A stretch of 64,000 nt of DNA from Rhodococcoides kroppenstedtii. GTDB lineage: Bacteria; Actinomycetota; Actinomycetes; Mycobacteriales; Mycobacteriaceae. Position 1 is the first letter of the stretch; each line of letters starts with the position of its first letter. A program made the position numbers and the translations under genes. The notes beneath the pieces are model-generated. The model searched no databases. It had not been told where the DNA came from and saw nothing but the letters and a program-made list of their open reading frames with translations. Of the stretch, positions 21,909-32,300 are shown piece by piece. The stretch spans positions 27,826-91,825 of the forward strand of contig NZ_FOJN01000016.1 in NCBI RefSeq assembly GCF_900111805.1. The letters are read 5' to 3'.

Positions 21909-22379
21909 GTGACCGACTCGAGACTCTCCCCCGGTGATCCCGCGCCCGCACTCTCCCTGCCCGACGCCGACGGCACGACGGTGTCGTTGGCGGACTACCG
22001 GGGCAAGCGGGTCGTCGTGTACTTCTACCCGGCCGCCGGGACGCCCGGCTGCACCAAGCAGGCCTGCGATTTCCGCGACAGCCTGGCGCAGTTGAACGAC
22101 GCCGGCCTCGAGGTGCTCGGCGTTTCGCCGGACAAGCCCGCGAAGCTGGCGACGTTCCGGGACGAGGAGGGCCTGACCTTCCCGCTGCTGTCCGACCCGG
22201 AGAAGACGACGCTCGAGGCGTGGGGCGCGTTCGGCGAGAAGACCATGTACGGCAAGACCGTTCGCGGCGTCATCCGCTCGACGTTCGTCATCGATCCGGA
22301 CGGGGCCGTGGAGGTCGCGCAGTACAACGTGCGCGCGACCGGCCACGTCGCCAAGCTCATCCGCGATCTGAAGCTCTGA
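21909..22379 (+). CDS. bcp: Thioredoxin-dependent peroxiredoxin Bcp/PrxQ
   Basis: A 156-residue peroxiredoxin. The catalytic site is YPAAGTPGCTKQACDF, with peroxidatic Cys48 and resolving Cys53, the atypical 2-Cys PrxQ type. It reduces hydrogen peroxide and organic hydroperoxides with electrons from thioredoxin. The gene starts with GTG and overlaps the convergent dipeptidase gene by 23 bases at the 3' ends. Length and order match Rv2521. Confidence 0.95.
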   Translation: MTDSRLSPGDPAPALSLPDADGTTVSLADYRGKRVVVYFYPAAGTPGCTKQACDFRDSLAQLNDAGLEVLGVSPDKPAKLATFRDEEGLTFPLLSDPEKTTLEAWGAFGEKTMYGKTVRGVIRSTFVIDPDGAVEVAQYNVRATGHVAKLIRDLKL

Positions 22380-23715
22380 CCACCCGCTCGAGGAACAGCG
22401 CTTCCGCGACGGCGAGATTCTCGATCTCCGACGGGTCCACGCTCTCGTTCGGCGCGTGGACGCGGCACAGGGGTTCCTCGACGCCCATGAGCACGATCTC
22501 GGCGTCGGGGAGCGCCTCCTGCAGGGCGGTGCACAGCGGAATCGACCCGCCCTGCCCGGCGACGGCCACCTCTCGCCCGTAGACCTCCTGTATGGACTCG
22601 GTGAGGGCGGCGTAGGCCGGCCCGTCGGTACGTGCCGCGAACGGCTGCCCGACGGCTTCCTCCGCGACGGTGATTCGTGCGGACCAGGGCACCCGCGCAC
22701 GCAGGTGCGCGATCAGAGCGTCCCGGACCGCGTCGGCGTCGGCGCCCGGCGGGACGCGCAGGCCCAGCCGCGCCGACGCCCTCGGTACGACGGCCGCCGC
22801 ACTCCCGACGACGGGCGGGCAGTCCATCCCCATGACCGTCACGGACGGCCGCGCCCACAACCGGTCGGCGATGGACCCGTCGCCGGCGAGCCCGACCCCG
22901 TCGAGGACTCCGGCGTCGGCACGGAACCGATCCTCGGGATAGTCGGCGCCGGACCACGTTCCGGACGCGTCGACCCCGTCGATCGTGGTGTTTCCGGCGT
23001 CGTCGTGCAGCGTCGCGAGCATGCCGATCAACGCCACCAGGGCATCGGGTGCCGGACCGCCGTACATGCCGGAATGCACAGCGCCGCCGAGGGTCTCGAC
23101 GTCGACACGCACGATGGCCATGCCGCGCAACGACGTCGTGACCGTCGGCTCGCCCACCGCGACGTTCCCCGCGTCGGCGATCACGACGGCATCGGACGCC
23201 ACCAGGTCGGGACGCTCGGCCACCAGGTGCTCGAGTCCGCCGGTGCCGGTTTCCTCGGATCCCTCGCACACCACGACGACGCCCACCGGTGACTCCCCCA
23301 CGGCGCGCAGCGCGGCGAGATGCATCACCAGGTTGCCCTTGCAGTCGGCCGCACCCCGGCCGTACCAGCGACCGTCACGCTCGGTGAGCGTGAACGGGTC
23401 ACTGGCCCAGGCGGATTCGGGACCGGCGGGTTGCACGTCGTAGTGCGAGTAGAGCAACACCGTGGGGGCGCCCTCGCGCGCGGGCCGACGACCGATCACC
23501 GCCAGCGACCCGTCCGACGTCTCGTGCAGGTCGACGTCCGGAATTCCCGCGTCGACCAACGCCCGACGCACCCAGTCGGCGGCATCGCGGTTGTCTCCGG
23601 CGACCGAGGCATCGTCGGCCACGGACCGGAACGCGACCAGCGCGGCCAGTTCCTCCCGCACCCGAGGCATGTCGGCGGACACGGACGCGCGGAAGCGGTC
23701 GACAGAGGCAGTCAT
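22357..23715 (-). CDS. M20-family dipeptidase/metallopeptidase
   Basis: A 452-residue di-zinc peptidase. Metal-site motifs are in order: LYSHYDVQPAG (His), GRGAADCKGN (Asp), CEGSEETG (catalytic Glu and metal Glu) and VIADAG (Asp), followed by the dimerisation domain and a terminal His region. It probably hydrolyses dipeptides or N-acyl amino acids in the cytosol. It corresponds in order and size to Rv2522c. The ATG start gives MTASVDRFRASV. Confidence 0.92.
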   Translation of the reverse strand: MTASVDRFRASVSADMPRVREELAALVAFRSVADDASVAGDNRDAADWVRRALVDAGIPDVDLHETSDGSLAVIGRRPAREGAPTVLLYSHYDVQPAGPESAWASDPFTLTERDGRWYGRGAADCKGNLVMHLAALRAVGESPVGVVVVCEGSEETGTGGLEHLVAERPDLVASDAVVIADAGNVAVGEPTVTTSLRGMAIVRVDVETLGGAVHSGMYGGPAPDALVALIGMLATLHDDAGNTTIDGVDASGTWSGADYPEDRFRADAGVLDGVGLAGDGSIADRLWARPSVTVMGMDCPPVVGSAAAVVPRASARLGLRVPPGADADAVRDALIAHLRARVPWSARITVAEEAVGQPFAARTDGPAYAALTESIQEVYGREVAVAGQGGSIPLCTALQEALPDAEIVLMGVEEPLCRVHAPNESVDPSEIENLAVAEALFLERVVRASDRG

Positions 23716-23739
23716 GGCACCCGAGTCTGCCTCACACGG

Positions 23740-24873
23740 TCAGCCGCCGAACTCCTGGTTCAGCCACTCGCCGGTCTGCTCCCAGTGCCGGGCCCACGCC
23801 TCGTCCTGGAGCTGCTGCGGCGACTTGTTCGGATCCTGGTCCGGCACCGGCACCGCGAACACCGGCGGCGGCACGGTGGAGGTGCGCGGCGTCGGGGACC
23901 ACGTGGTCTGCGGCGGGACGCTCGGTGACGTCGGCGCGGGCCACGACTCCTCGGTCGCCTCCGGATCCGGCTCTGCGGTCTCGCTGGTAGGCGCGACGAC
24001 CGGCGCCGGCGGAGCAGGCGGCGGAACGGCCGCGGCGCCGGTGCCCGCCGCCGGCACATCGGCAACGGGCTGCGCCGTCTCGGGGGCGGCGTCGGTCACC
24101 GACGCCGTGCGGGCCGGCTCGTCCCCCGGCTTGCCGACGACGACGGCAGCCCCCGCGATGCCCGCGGCCACCAGGATTGCGGCGGCCGACGCGGCGACCA
24201 GCGTGCCCGCGCGTCGGGTCCGGCGTCCGTCCGTCGTCGACACGGGGACGGGAGCGGGCTCGTCGTCGACGACGACGGCGAAGGCCTCGGTCACGTCGTC
24301 CGACGATGCGGGACCGGCGACGTCCGGCGCTCGAGCGTCGTCGTCCGCCGGTGCCGGACGGGCGTCGGCCGGCGGTGCCGGCAAGGTCTCGCCCGCCTGC
24401 GTGAGCGCGGCGGAGGCCACCCGGCCGGGCCGGGACGCATCGGAGGCCGGCACGGACTCCCGCGTCGGCTCGGCGGGTCGACGGCCGGGTGCCGCGGGGA
24501 CGGGACGCGCGGGACGCAACCGCTGCGGCGCGCTGCGATCCCACGGGGCGGACCCGCGGGAGTCGACGACGACCGTCGGCGACGGCGCGCGGTGGACGGG
24601 CACGTCCAGGGCGAGTTCGAGGATCGGTGGCGCGGCGTCGACGTCGGCCGCGAGTCCGGTGACGACGACGCCGGTGACCGTGACGTCCGCGTCGTCGATC
24701 AGGCGCCACAGCGAGGGCACGGAGAGACCGATCTGCTCGGCGGTGAGGTCGTCCAGCGTGACGACGGCCGGCGGGCCGACGACCGATCCGTCGGCCGCGG
24801 CAAGCAACTCGGCGGTCACCGTGCTGCCCTGTACGTGGTAGGCCAGCACTGCAGCCGGCGTGGTGTCCTTCAT
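23740..24873 (-). CDS. Proline-rich single-pass membrane protein
   Basis: A 377-residue protein starting at ATG 24873 after GGGAGGG. The first ~100 residues form a compact domain (VQGSTVTAELLAAADGSVVG...). Low-complexity Ala/Pro/Asp sequence follows, then a transmembrane helix around residues 225-250 (TLVAASAAAILVAAGIAGAA), a Pro/Thr-rich linker and a C-terminal helix (QLQDEAWARHWEQTGEW). The layout suggests a cytoplasmic sensor-like domain and an exported tail. It is not in the mycobacterial order between Rv2522c and acpS, so it is lineage-specific here. Confidence 0.8.
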   Translation of the reverse strand: MKDTTPAAVLAYHVQGSTVTAELLAAADGSVVGPPAVVTLDDLTAEQIGLSVPSLWRLIDDADVTVTGVVVTGLAADVDAAPPILELALDVPVHRAPSPTVVVDSRGSAPWDRSAPQRLRPARPVPAAPGRRPAEPTRESVPASDASRPGRVASAALTQAGETLPAPPADARPAPADDDARAPDVAGPASSDDVTEAFAVVVDDEPAPVPVSTTDGRRTRRAGTLVAASAAAILVAAGIAGAAVVVGKPGDEPARTASVTDAAPETAQPVADVPAAGTGAAAVPPPAPPAPVVAPTSETAEPDPEATEESWPAPTSPSVPPQTTWSPTPRTSTVPPPVFAVPVPDQDPNKSPQQLQDEAWARHWEQTGEWLNQEFGG

Positions 24874-25063
24874 GGCGAGCCCTCCCTGGTCTCGACGCGT
24901 GTCGGGGCGGTGCCGCCGCAGGCCACGCCGCCATCCACAGGGATGAGCGACGCGGACGCAGCGCACCCGGAACCTCACGCAGTCCGAACCACCCCCGTCG
25001 ATCCGGGGCGCGAGGGCGAACGAGGCGGACCTTTTCGGTCCATCTCCCTCTCAACGCTGTCCA

Positions 25064-25078
25064 AACATACCGGATGTT
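25064..25078. promoter_or_regulatory. Inverted repeat upstream of tetR, candidate operator
   Basis: AACAT-ACCGG-ATGTT is a 5-5-5 dyad in the divergent region between the membrane-protein gene (24873) and the TetR gene (25146). Autoregulation from such a site is usual in the TetR family. It is short, so the call is tentative. Confidence 0.4.
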
Positions 25079-25145
25079 CACAAACGGCGGGGCCGATCGG
25101 GGATGCTCGGTGGTGAGGACGCGCCGGACCGATAGTCTCGATGTC

Positions 25146-25889
25146 GTGGAGTCCACCGCCGGGTCACCGTGGCCGCACCAGCCGAGCACACCCGGCGAAC
25201 CCGACACCCTCGACGAGTCGGACGTGCGCGACGGCGCCGACACCAGCGAGAACGCGGACACCAACGAGCCCGTGGAACTGCTCCCCCGGCGTCGCCCGAC
25301 GCAGGAGCGGAGCAAGCGCAAGTTCGACGCCCTGCTCACCGCGTCGAGAGAACTCCTGGTCGACGTGGGGTTCGAATCGTTCACCTGCGAGGAAGTGGCC
25401 TCGCGGGCGGGCCTGCCGATCGGCACGCTCTATCAGTTCTTCGCCAACAAGTACGTGATCGTCTGCGAGCTCAACCGGCAGGACCTCAAGGGTGTGCAGC
25501 GGGAGCTGGCGGAATTCGACGGCGAGATCCCGTCGATCGACTGGCTGCGGTTCCTCGACGACTTCCTCGACCACATGTCCGGGTTGTGGTCGTCGGACCC
25601 GTCACGCCGGGAGGTGTGGTTGGCGATGCAGAGCACGCCGGCGACGCGGGCGACCGGCGTGATCCACGAGCGGGCCTTCGCCGCACAGATCGAGCGGATG
25701 CTCGCGCCGCTCACCCCGCGGACGCCGCGGGAGCGTCGCAACCTCATGGCCGAGGTGCTCGTGCACGTCGTCTACTCGATGCTGAACTTCTCGGTCCAGG
25801 ACGGCCAGACGCACGCCGACGCGGTGGTGGAACTCAAGCGCATCATGGCCGCGTACCTGTCCCTGGCAGAGAAAGAGAGCCGGCGCTGA
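25146..25889 (+). CDS. TetR-family regulator next to acpS-fas
   Basis: A 247-residue protein. I chose GTG 25146 because TAGTCT lies at 25133-25138, seven bases before it, as in leaderless actinobacterial transcripts. Residues about 1-55 are an acidic, disordered extension. The TetR HTH (ASRELLVDVGFESFTCEEV then SRAGLPIGTLYQFFANK) follows, then a helical ligand domain. Its position, convergent with acpS-fas, suggests but does not prove control of lipid synthesis; it is not the sequence type of mycobacterial FasR (Rv3208), so I leave the symbol empty. Confidence 0.88.
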   Translation: MESTAGSPWPHQPSTPGEPDTLDESDVRDGADTSENADTNEPVELLPRRRPTQERSKRKFDALLTASRELLVDVGFESFTCEEVASRAGLPIGTLYQFFANKYVIVCELNRQDLKGVQRELAEFDGEIPSIDWLRFLDDFLDHMSGLWSSDPSRREVWLAMQSTPATRATGVIHERAFAAQIERMLAPLTPRTPRERRNLMAEVLVHVVYSMLNFSVQDGQTHADAVVELKRIMAAYLSLAEKESRR

Positions 25890-25904
25890 CAGCGCCGGCT
25901 CTCT
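25874..25904. terminator. Bidirectional terminator between tetR and acpS
   Basis: A perfect 14-bp stem (AGAGAGCCGGCGCT and its complement) with a three-base loop. It overlaps the TetR stop codon and lies 20 bases from the end of the convergent acpS gene. Confidence 0.88.
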
Positions 25905-25923
25905 CCCCCGAGTCACTCGGTTC

Positions 25924-26316
25924 TCACTCCTCCAGGATCGCCACCGCGGCGGCCATGTCGCCGTCGTGCGTCAGCGACAGGTGGATCTTCACCGACGGCA
26001 GGAACTCCGCCGCCATTCCGTGCAGCTTGATCGACGGGCGGCCCCAGGCGTCGTTGACCACCTCGATCAACGGGTAGGGGTTGTCACCGATCTGCGGTGC
26101 CCGCGCGAAGCGGGATCCGGCCCATGCCTTCAGCACCGCTTCCTTCGCCGCCCACCGCGCGGCGTAGTGCCGCGCGGGGTCGCTGCTCTTGGTGGCCGCG
26201 TGGCGGCGCTCGCCGGCAGTGAAGCTGTCGCGGACCATGGTGGTCCCGACGCGCTCCATCTGCTCGGCGAACTCCGTCACCGACACCAGGTCGAGTCCGA
26301 CTCCGAGGATGCTCAT
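25924..26316 (-). CDS. acpS: Holo-ACP synthase (4'-phosphopantetheinyl transferase)
   Basis: A 130-residue AcpS. The magnesium/CoA site is GVGLDLVSVTEF near the N-terminus, and the second motif is RWAAKEAVLKAW. LSLTHDGDMAAA lies near the end. It transfers phosphopantetheine from CoA to the ACP domain of Fas. ATG 26316 overlaps the fas stop by four bases (ATGA), so the two are translationally coupled, as in Rv2523c-Rv2524c. Confidence 0.96.
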   Translation of the reverse strand: MSILGVGLDLVSVTEFAEQMERVGTTMVRDSFTAGERRHAATKSSDPARHYAARWAAKEAVLKAWAGSRFARAPQIGDNPYPLIEVVNDAWGRPSIKLHGMAAEFLPSVKIHLSLTHDGDMAAAVAILEE

Positions 26317-29300
26317 TCGGTCACCGTGCCATCCTGGACGGCGACGCGGTAGACGTCGTCCGCACCGAGTCGGGTGGCCTCGCTGAGCAGCAGGTCGGCT
26401 TCGAGCTGGTGCTTGACGGCCGACGGGGTGCCGTCGTGGCCCAATCGGCGATCCTCCGGGCGCCGGTACAGCGCGTCTCCGCCGCACATGGCGTCGGCGA
26501 GCCGTCGGCGGCCGGCGACGACGCGGTCCCGCGACGTGCGCAGGTACTGCTCGCGACGGTCGGCCGGGATCGCGGCGACGAACGCCTGCGGGTGCACCAC
26601 CGCGATCAGCCCGGACACGTGGCCGAACCCGAGGCTGGTCAGCAGACCCGCCTTGAGCGGCAACGAGTTACCGAACGTCAGCGGCCGACGCGCCCACACC
26701 AGGTGCTCGAACTCGGCCATCTTGTCGTCGACACAGTCGAGGCTGCGGTTCGGCGGCACGACGCCCTGCGCCAACACCTGGCACAGACCGATCAGCTGGA
26801 AGGCGGCCGCGCCGCCCTTGCTGTGGCCGGTCAGCGACTTCTGCGACACCACGAACAGCGGGTTGCCCTCGCTGCGCCCCAGTGCCCGCGCCAGACGCGT
26901 GTGCAGCTCGGCCTCGTTGGGATCGTTGGCGTTGGTGGACGTGTCGTGCTTGGAGATCACGGCGATGTCGTCCGCCGCGACGCCGAGCGCCGCGAGCGAG
27001 AGCGCCATGGCCGAGTCCCGGCCACCGCGACCCACACCCAGGGCGCCGAGGCCCGGAGCCGGGATCGAGGTGTGGACACCGTCGCCGAACGACTGCGCCC
27101 AGCCGACCACACCGAGGACGGGCAGACCCATCTCCAGGGCGAGATCGCCGCGGGCGAGGAGAATCGTTCCGCCACCGTGCGATTCGACGAAGCCACCGCG
27201 TCGACGATCGTTGGCCCTCGAGAAGCGTCGATCGCTGATGCCCTGGGCCCGCATGGCCTCCGTGTCGGCCGTGGCCGACATGTCGCCGAAGCCGATGATG
27301 CCCTCGTTGCTCAGGTCGTCGAAACCGCCGGCGACCACGAACGTGGCCTTGCCGAGGCGAATCTTGTCGACGCCCTCCTCGACCGACACCGCCGCCGTTG
27401 CACACGCGGCCACGGGGTGGACCATCGCGCCGTAGGAGCCGACGTAGCTCTGGACCACGTGTGCCGCCACGACGTTCGGCAGGGCTTCCTGCAGGATGTC
27501 GTTCGCCCGCGCGTCGCCCAGCAGCGTGTCGATGTACAGCGAGCGCATCGACTCCATGCCGCCCATGCCCGTGCCCTGCGTGTTCGCCACCAGCGACGGG
27601 TGGGTCCAGCGCATGAGCTCCGACGGCTCGAAGCCCGAGGTGATGAACGCGTCGACGGTGCACACGATGTTCCACAGCGCGACGCGATCCACCGAGCTCG
27701 CCATGTCGGGCGAGATGCCCCACTTGACCGGATCGAAGCCGGTGGGGATCTGGCCGCCCACGCTGCGGGTCAACTTCATCCGACGCGGCACGCGAATCTC
27801 GGTGCCCGCCTTGCGGGTGACCTGCCAGTCGCCGTCGGCGTTGGTGGTCACCACGGTCCGGTCCGGATCCGCCGAGACGAACGCGCGGGCCTCGGCCTCG
27901 CTGCCCACCACGAAGGTCAGATCCTGGTCGAGGAACACCGAGGACATCAGCGGCGCGGTGTTGTTCACCATGGCGCCGTCGTCCTCGTACCGGCGGATGC
28001 CGCACCGCTCGACCACCACGTCGTGGTAGCGATCGGCGATCTCGGCCTCCGGCACCAGATCACCGGACTCGACGTCGTACCAACCCGGCTTGGGATCGTT
28101 CTCCCAGACAACCAGGCCGGTGCTCCACGCCAGCTCGAGAACGCCTGCCGCCGAGAGCTTCTCGTCGACCTCCATCTCGAAGCGCGTGCGCGCACTGCCG
28201 TACGGTCCGAGCTCGCCGGCACCGACGATCACGACCAGCTCCGACGGGTCCACGTCGAGCTCCGGCCAGGCCGGGGCGTCGAGTTCGCCGGTGATGCGCG
28301 GCGGCTCGGGCAGCGCGTCCACGGTGGCCGGCGCGGGGGCCGGAGCCTCCTCGGCGACGGCCGCGGCGGCGGCCTCCTTGGCCAGCGCGGCCAGGTCGAG
28401 TCCGGCCTCGGCGAGACCGCCGGTGAGGTCGACCTCGAGCGGAGCGTCCACCGCGTCGCGGCGAGACTGCTCGTCGCACAACGCGATCAGCTGCTCGGCC
28501 ATCTCCTGCGTCGACCACGTCCGCACGCCGGCCGCCTCCGCGGCCTCGGCGACCACGTCGTTGTGACCCATGAGCCCGGTACCCCGCACCCACCCGATGC
28601 GGGCGTGCGCCAACGTCACTCGCTCGGCCCAGCTGCGCTCGGCCTTCCAGCGGTTGGTCACGGCGTCCAGCGCGGCCTTCGCCTCGCCGTACGCGCCGTC
28701 GCCACCGAAGAGGCCGCGGTTCGGCGAGCCCGGCAGCACCACGTGCAGTCGGCTGTCGACGTCGCGGTCGTACCCGATGGTGGACAGTCCGCCGATGAGC
28801 CGCTCGACCGACCAGAGGAGAACCTTCATCTCCATCTCGGCGCGGGCGCCGGCGTCGGACAGCTCGCCCGCCACCCGCGGTGCGGCGAAGGGGAACAGCA
28901 TCGTCGGCGTCATCGCCGGCTTGACCAACTTCTTGGCGCCACCGGCCGAGTCGATCCGATCCGTGCCGACCCACTCGACGAACGCGTCGACGTCCGCGTA
29001 CGACGCCATGTTCGCGGGAACCACCCAGAGCGCGGCACCGGCGACGGCGTGCGTGCGGTACAGCTCGCGGTAGAACCCGACGCGCTCCTCGTCGAGACGC
29101 GACGTGGTCAGGAAGACCGTCGCCCCGCCCGAGAGCAGCTCACCGGTCACCGCCGCGGCGATGGAGTTCTTGCTCGCCCCGGTCACCACGGCCACCTGAT
29201 CGGCCCACTGTCCGGGCTTCTCGGTCGCGGTCGCGGCCGTGGCGATGGCGGCGTACGACGACGCCAGGTCGGCCAGACCCTGCGCGTCGGCACGGCGCTG

Positions 29301-32300
29301 CCACCACGCGGCCTGCGCGGCCACGGCCTCGCCGGCACCGGTGAAGGCGTCGACCGCCAGGGCGCGAGCAGCCTCGTCGCCGATCCACAAGCGAGCGAGA
29401 TCCTCACGCGCCGTGGCCCATCGATCGTCGATCAGGACCGCGCGACGCGCGTCGAACGACGGCGCCACCAGCCGCGGCCAGTCGCTGCCGAGCTCGGCGG
29501 AGACCAGGTCGATCAGATCGGACTCGGCGCTGTCCGCTTCCGGCGTCGTCTCGACGTCCGCGAATCCGAGCTGCTCGAGCACCAGACGCGCCGCCGAGGC
29601 GAGCACGCCGCTCCGGCCGGTGATGTTCTCGGTGAACTCGCCCAGCGCGGCGGCGTCGACGGTGCCCCCACCGCCGCCGCCCCCGCTGGACGGCATCGAG
29701 ACCTGGACTCCGCGGCGCTGGCCGACGGCCGTCACGGCGGCGTCGATCAACGCGTCGACGGCGGCGCCGTCGGACGGAGCGGTCTCCCCGAGACCACCGA
29801 GCGCCCCACCGCGGACGGACTGTCCGTCACGGGTGCCGAGAGCGACCTCGGCAGTGACGTGGTGTGCCCACCCGTCGCCGAGCTGCCAGACCTTGGTCAC
29901 CCGCTCGGCGACGGCGCCGGGACGTCGACCCGACGGGCCGAACACCTTGCGCAGGTGATCGTTGATGGAATCGCTCAGCACCGGGCCGTAGGGCCGGTAG
30001 GTGCGGGCGAGCTTGTTGACGGTGCCGGCGAGGGCACCCATGTCGGCGTCGGCAGCACCGTCGATGGCGCCGAGCGAGAGCTCGGAACCGAGGTCGACCA
30101 GCAGCTGGTTCCGGCGTGAGGACACGCCGTCGCACAGCGCCTCGATGGTGTCGGCGGGGCCGATCTGGTCGAGGCGGAGCTTGGTCCACAGGCCGATGAG
30201 CACGGTGGTCGCGTCCGACGCGGTGAAGGCGATGTCGTCCGGGCGAGGACCGCCCGCCGGTGCCGCGGCGGGCGCCGGCGCCGGCGCCGCGGGAGCCGCT
30301 GCGGGCGCGGCGGCGGCCGGGTCCGATGCCCGCGTCTCCTCCGGCTCGTCCACGATCTCCGGGTCGGTGTCGGTGGAGAACACCACGGCGGCGTCGCGCT
30401 CGATGTTGAGCACCTCCACCGGATGGCCCACGCGGCCCGGCAGTTTCAGCGTGTTGGTGGCCAGGTTCGCGACCGTCGGCATGGCACCGAGGCCCACCTC
30501 GACGAACCGCTCGATGCCCAGGCCGCCGTCCGCGGTGTCGGCGAACAGCAGATCCTGCGTCTCGATCCACCGAACCGGGCTGGCGAACTGCCACGCGAGC
30601 AGCTCGGTCAGCACCACGCGGCACAGGTCGGACGGGCGGGCGGCCCAGTCGTCCCACGCACCGAGGACGTCGGCGAGCGGCTCGGACGGCACCAGGTCGG
30701 CGATCTCCTGCACGAACGCCTTCTCGAGCGAGAACAGGCGCGGCACCAGGTTGGGGATGTAGCGCCCCACCAGGATCGACGGATCGATCGTCTCCGGCAG
30801 CAGGTCGAGCAGGCGGTTGCGGAAGTCGTCGACTCCCCCGCGCAGGACCGTGGAGTGGAAGGGCACGTCGATACCCGGCACCAGGATGAACGCGCGCTTG
30901 CCGCCGAATTCCGCACGGCGACGGTCGATGTCGCGTTCGAGCTCCTCGAGACCGGCGACCGTGCCGGCGATGGCGTACTGCGACCCGCGCAGGTTGAGGT
31001 TCACCACCTGCAGGAACTCGCCGACACGGGCACCGATGGACTCGACGTACGCGATGACGTCGTCGTCCGCCAGGCCGATCTGCGACGGACGGATGGCGGC
31101 CATGCGGTAGTCGCTGCGGCCCTGCGCATCACGCGGCACGAGCTGGTGCATCGCGGACCCGCGCTGGAAGACCACCTCGAGGACGGCTTCGAGCGGCAGG
31201 ACGCCGGCGACCGCCGCGAGGGCGTTGTACTCGCCCACCGAGTGGCCCGCGAGGAACGAGTCCTCCACGAACGCACCGGATTCCCGCAGCTCCGCAACCT
31301 GGACGACACCGAGGACGGCCATGGCCACCTGGGTGAACTGCGTCAGGTGCAGCACGCCGTCGGGATGCTTGTGGGTGACGCCGCGCGCCCGCAGCTCGGT
31401 CGGGTTGTCCCGCACCACCGCGAGGATGGAGAAGCCCAGCGCGGACCGGGTGTGCTTGTCGGCACGCTCCCAGATCTCGCGGGCGGCCTTGGACCGGCTG
31501 CGCGCGTCGAGACCCATGCCGCGGGTCTGAATGCCCTGACCGGGGAAGGCGTACACCGTCTTCGGCGCCGCGATGCGGCCGGTGGCCTGCATGACCAGGT
31601 CGCCGTCGACCTTGCAGGAGACCTCGACGACCTCACGGCCGGCCTCGAACCCGATACGGTCCACGCGCACGTCGATCGACGCGCCGGGGCGCACCATGCC
31701 GAGGAAGCGGGTGGTCCACGCGGTGAGGCGACGCGGCGGAGTGGTGGCCGACGGATCGACGGCCGTCACCACCTGCTGTGCGGCGGCCGAGAGCCACATG
31801 CCGTGGACGATCGGGCTGCCCAGACCGGCCAGACGCGCGGCGGCGTCGGAGGTGTGGATCGGGTTGTGGTCGCCGGACACCTGGGCGAAGGCACCCATGT
31901 GGCGCGGCGCGGTGACGGTGACGTCCCGACGGCGTCGACGCGGCGTCTCCACCAGCGCGTCGGTGAGCGACCCACCCGCACGCGGCGGATCGGTGAGCGT
32001 GCCGGCACCGGTGCGGCCACGAATGGCGAAGCGCTCCACCAGCGTCGCGACGGCGGGGGCGTCGAGGCCCTCGCCCAGCATCGCGCCGATCTCGACCGAG
32101 ACCTCCACGACGCGGCCGAGGTCGGTGTCGATCACTTCACCGGCGGTGGCCTTGACCACGAGGATGCTGTGGTGGTCCGGCAGCTCGCCGACCAGGTCGA
32201 TCCGGTGGTCGAGGTGGACCAGGTCGAGCATGCCCTCGATGACCGAGCCGGCGTCCGCGGTGCGGGCGGCGCCCAGCACGGCGAAGACGGCGGGCCAGCA

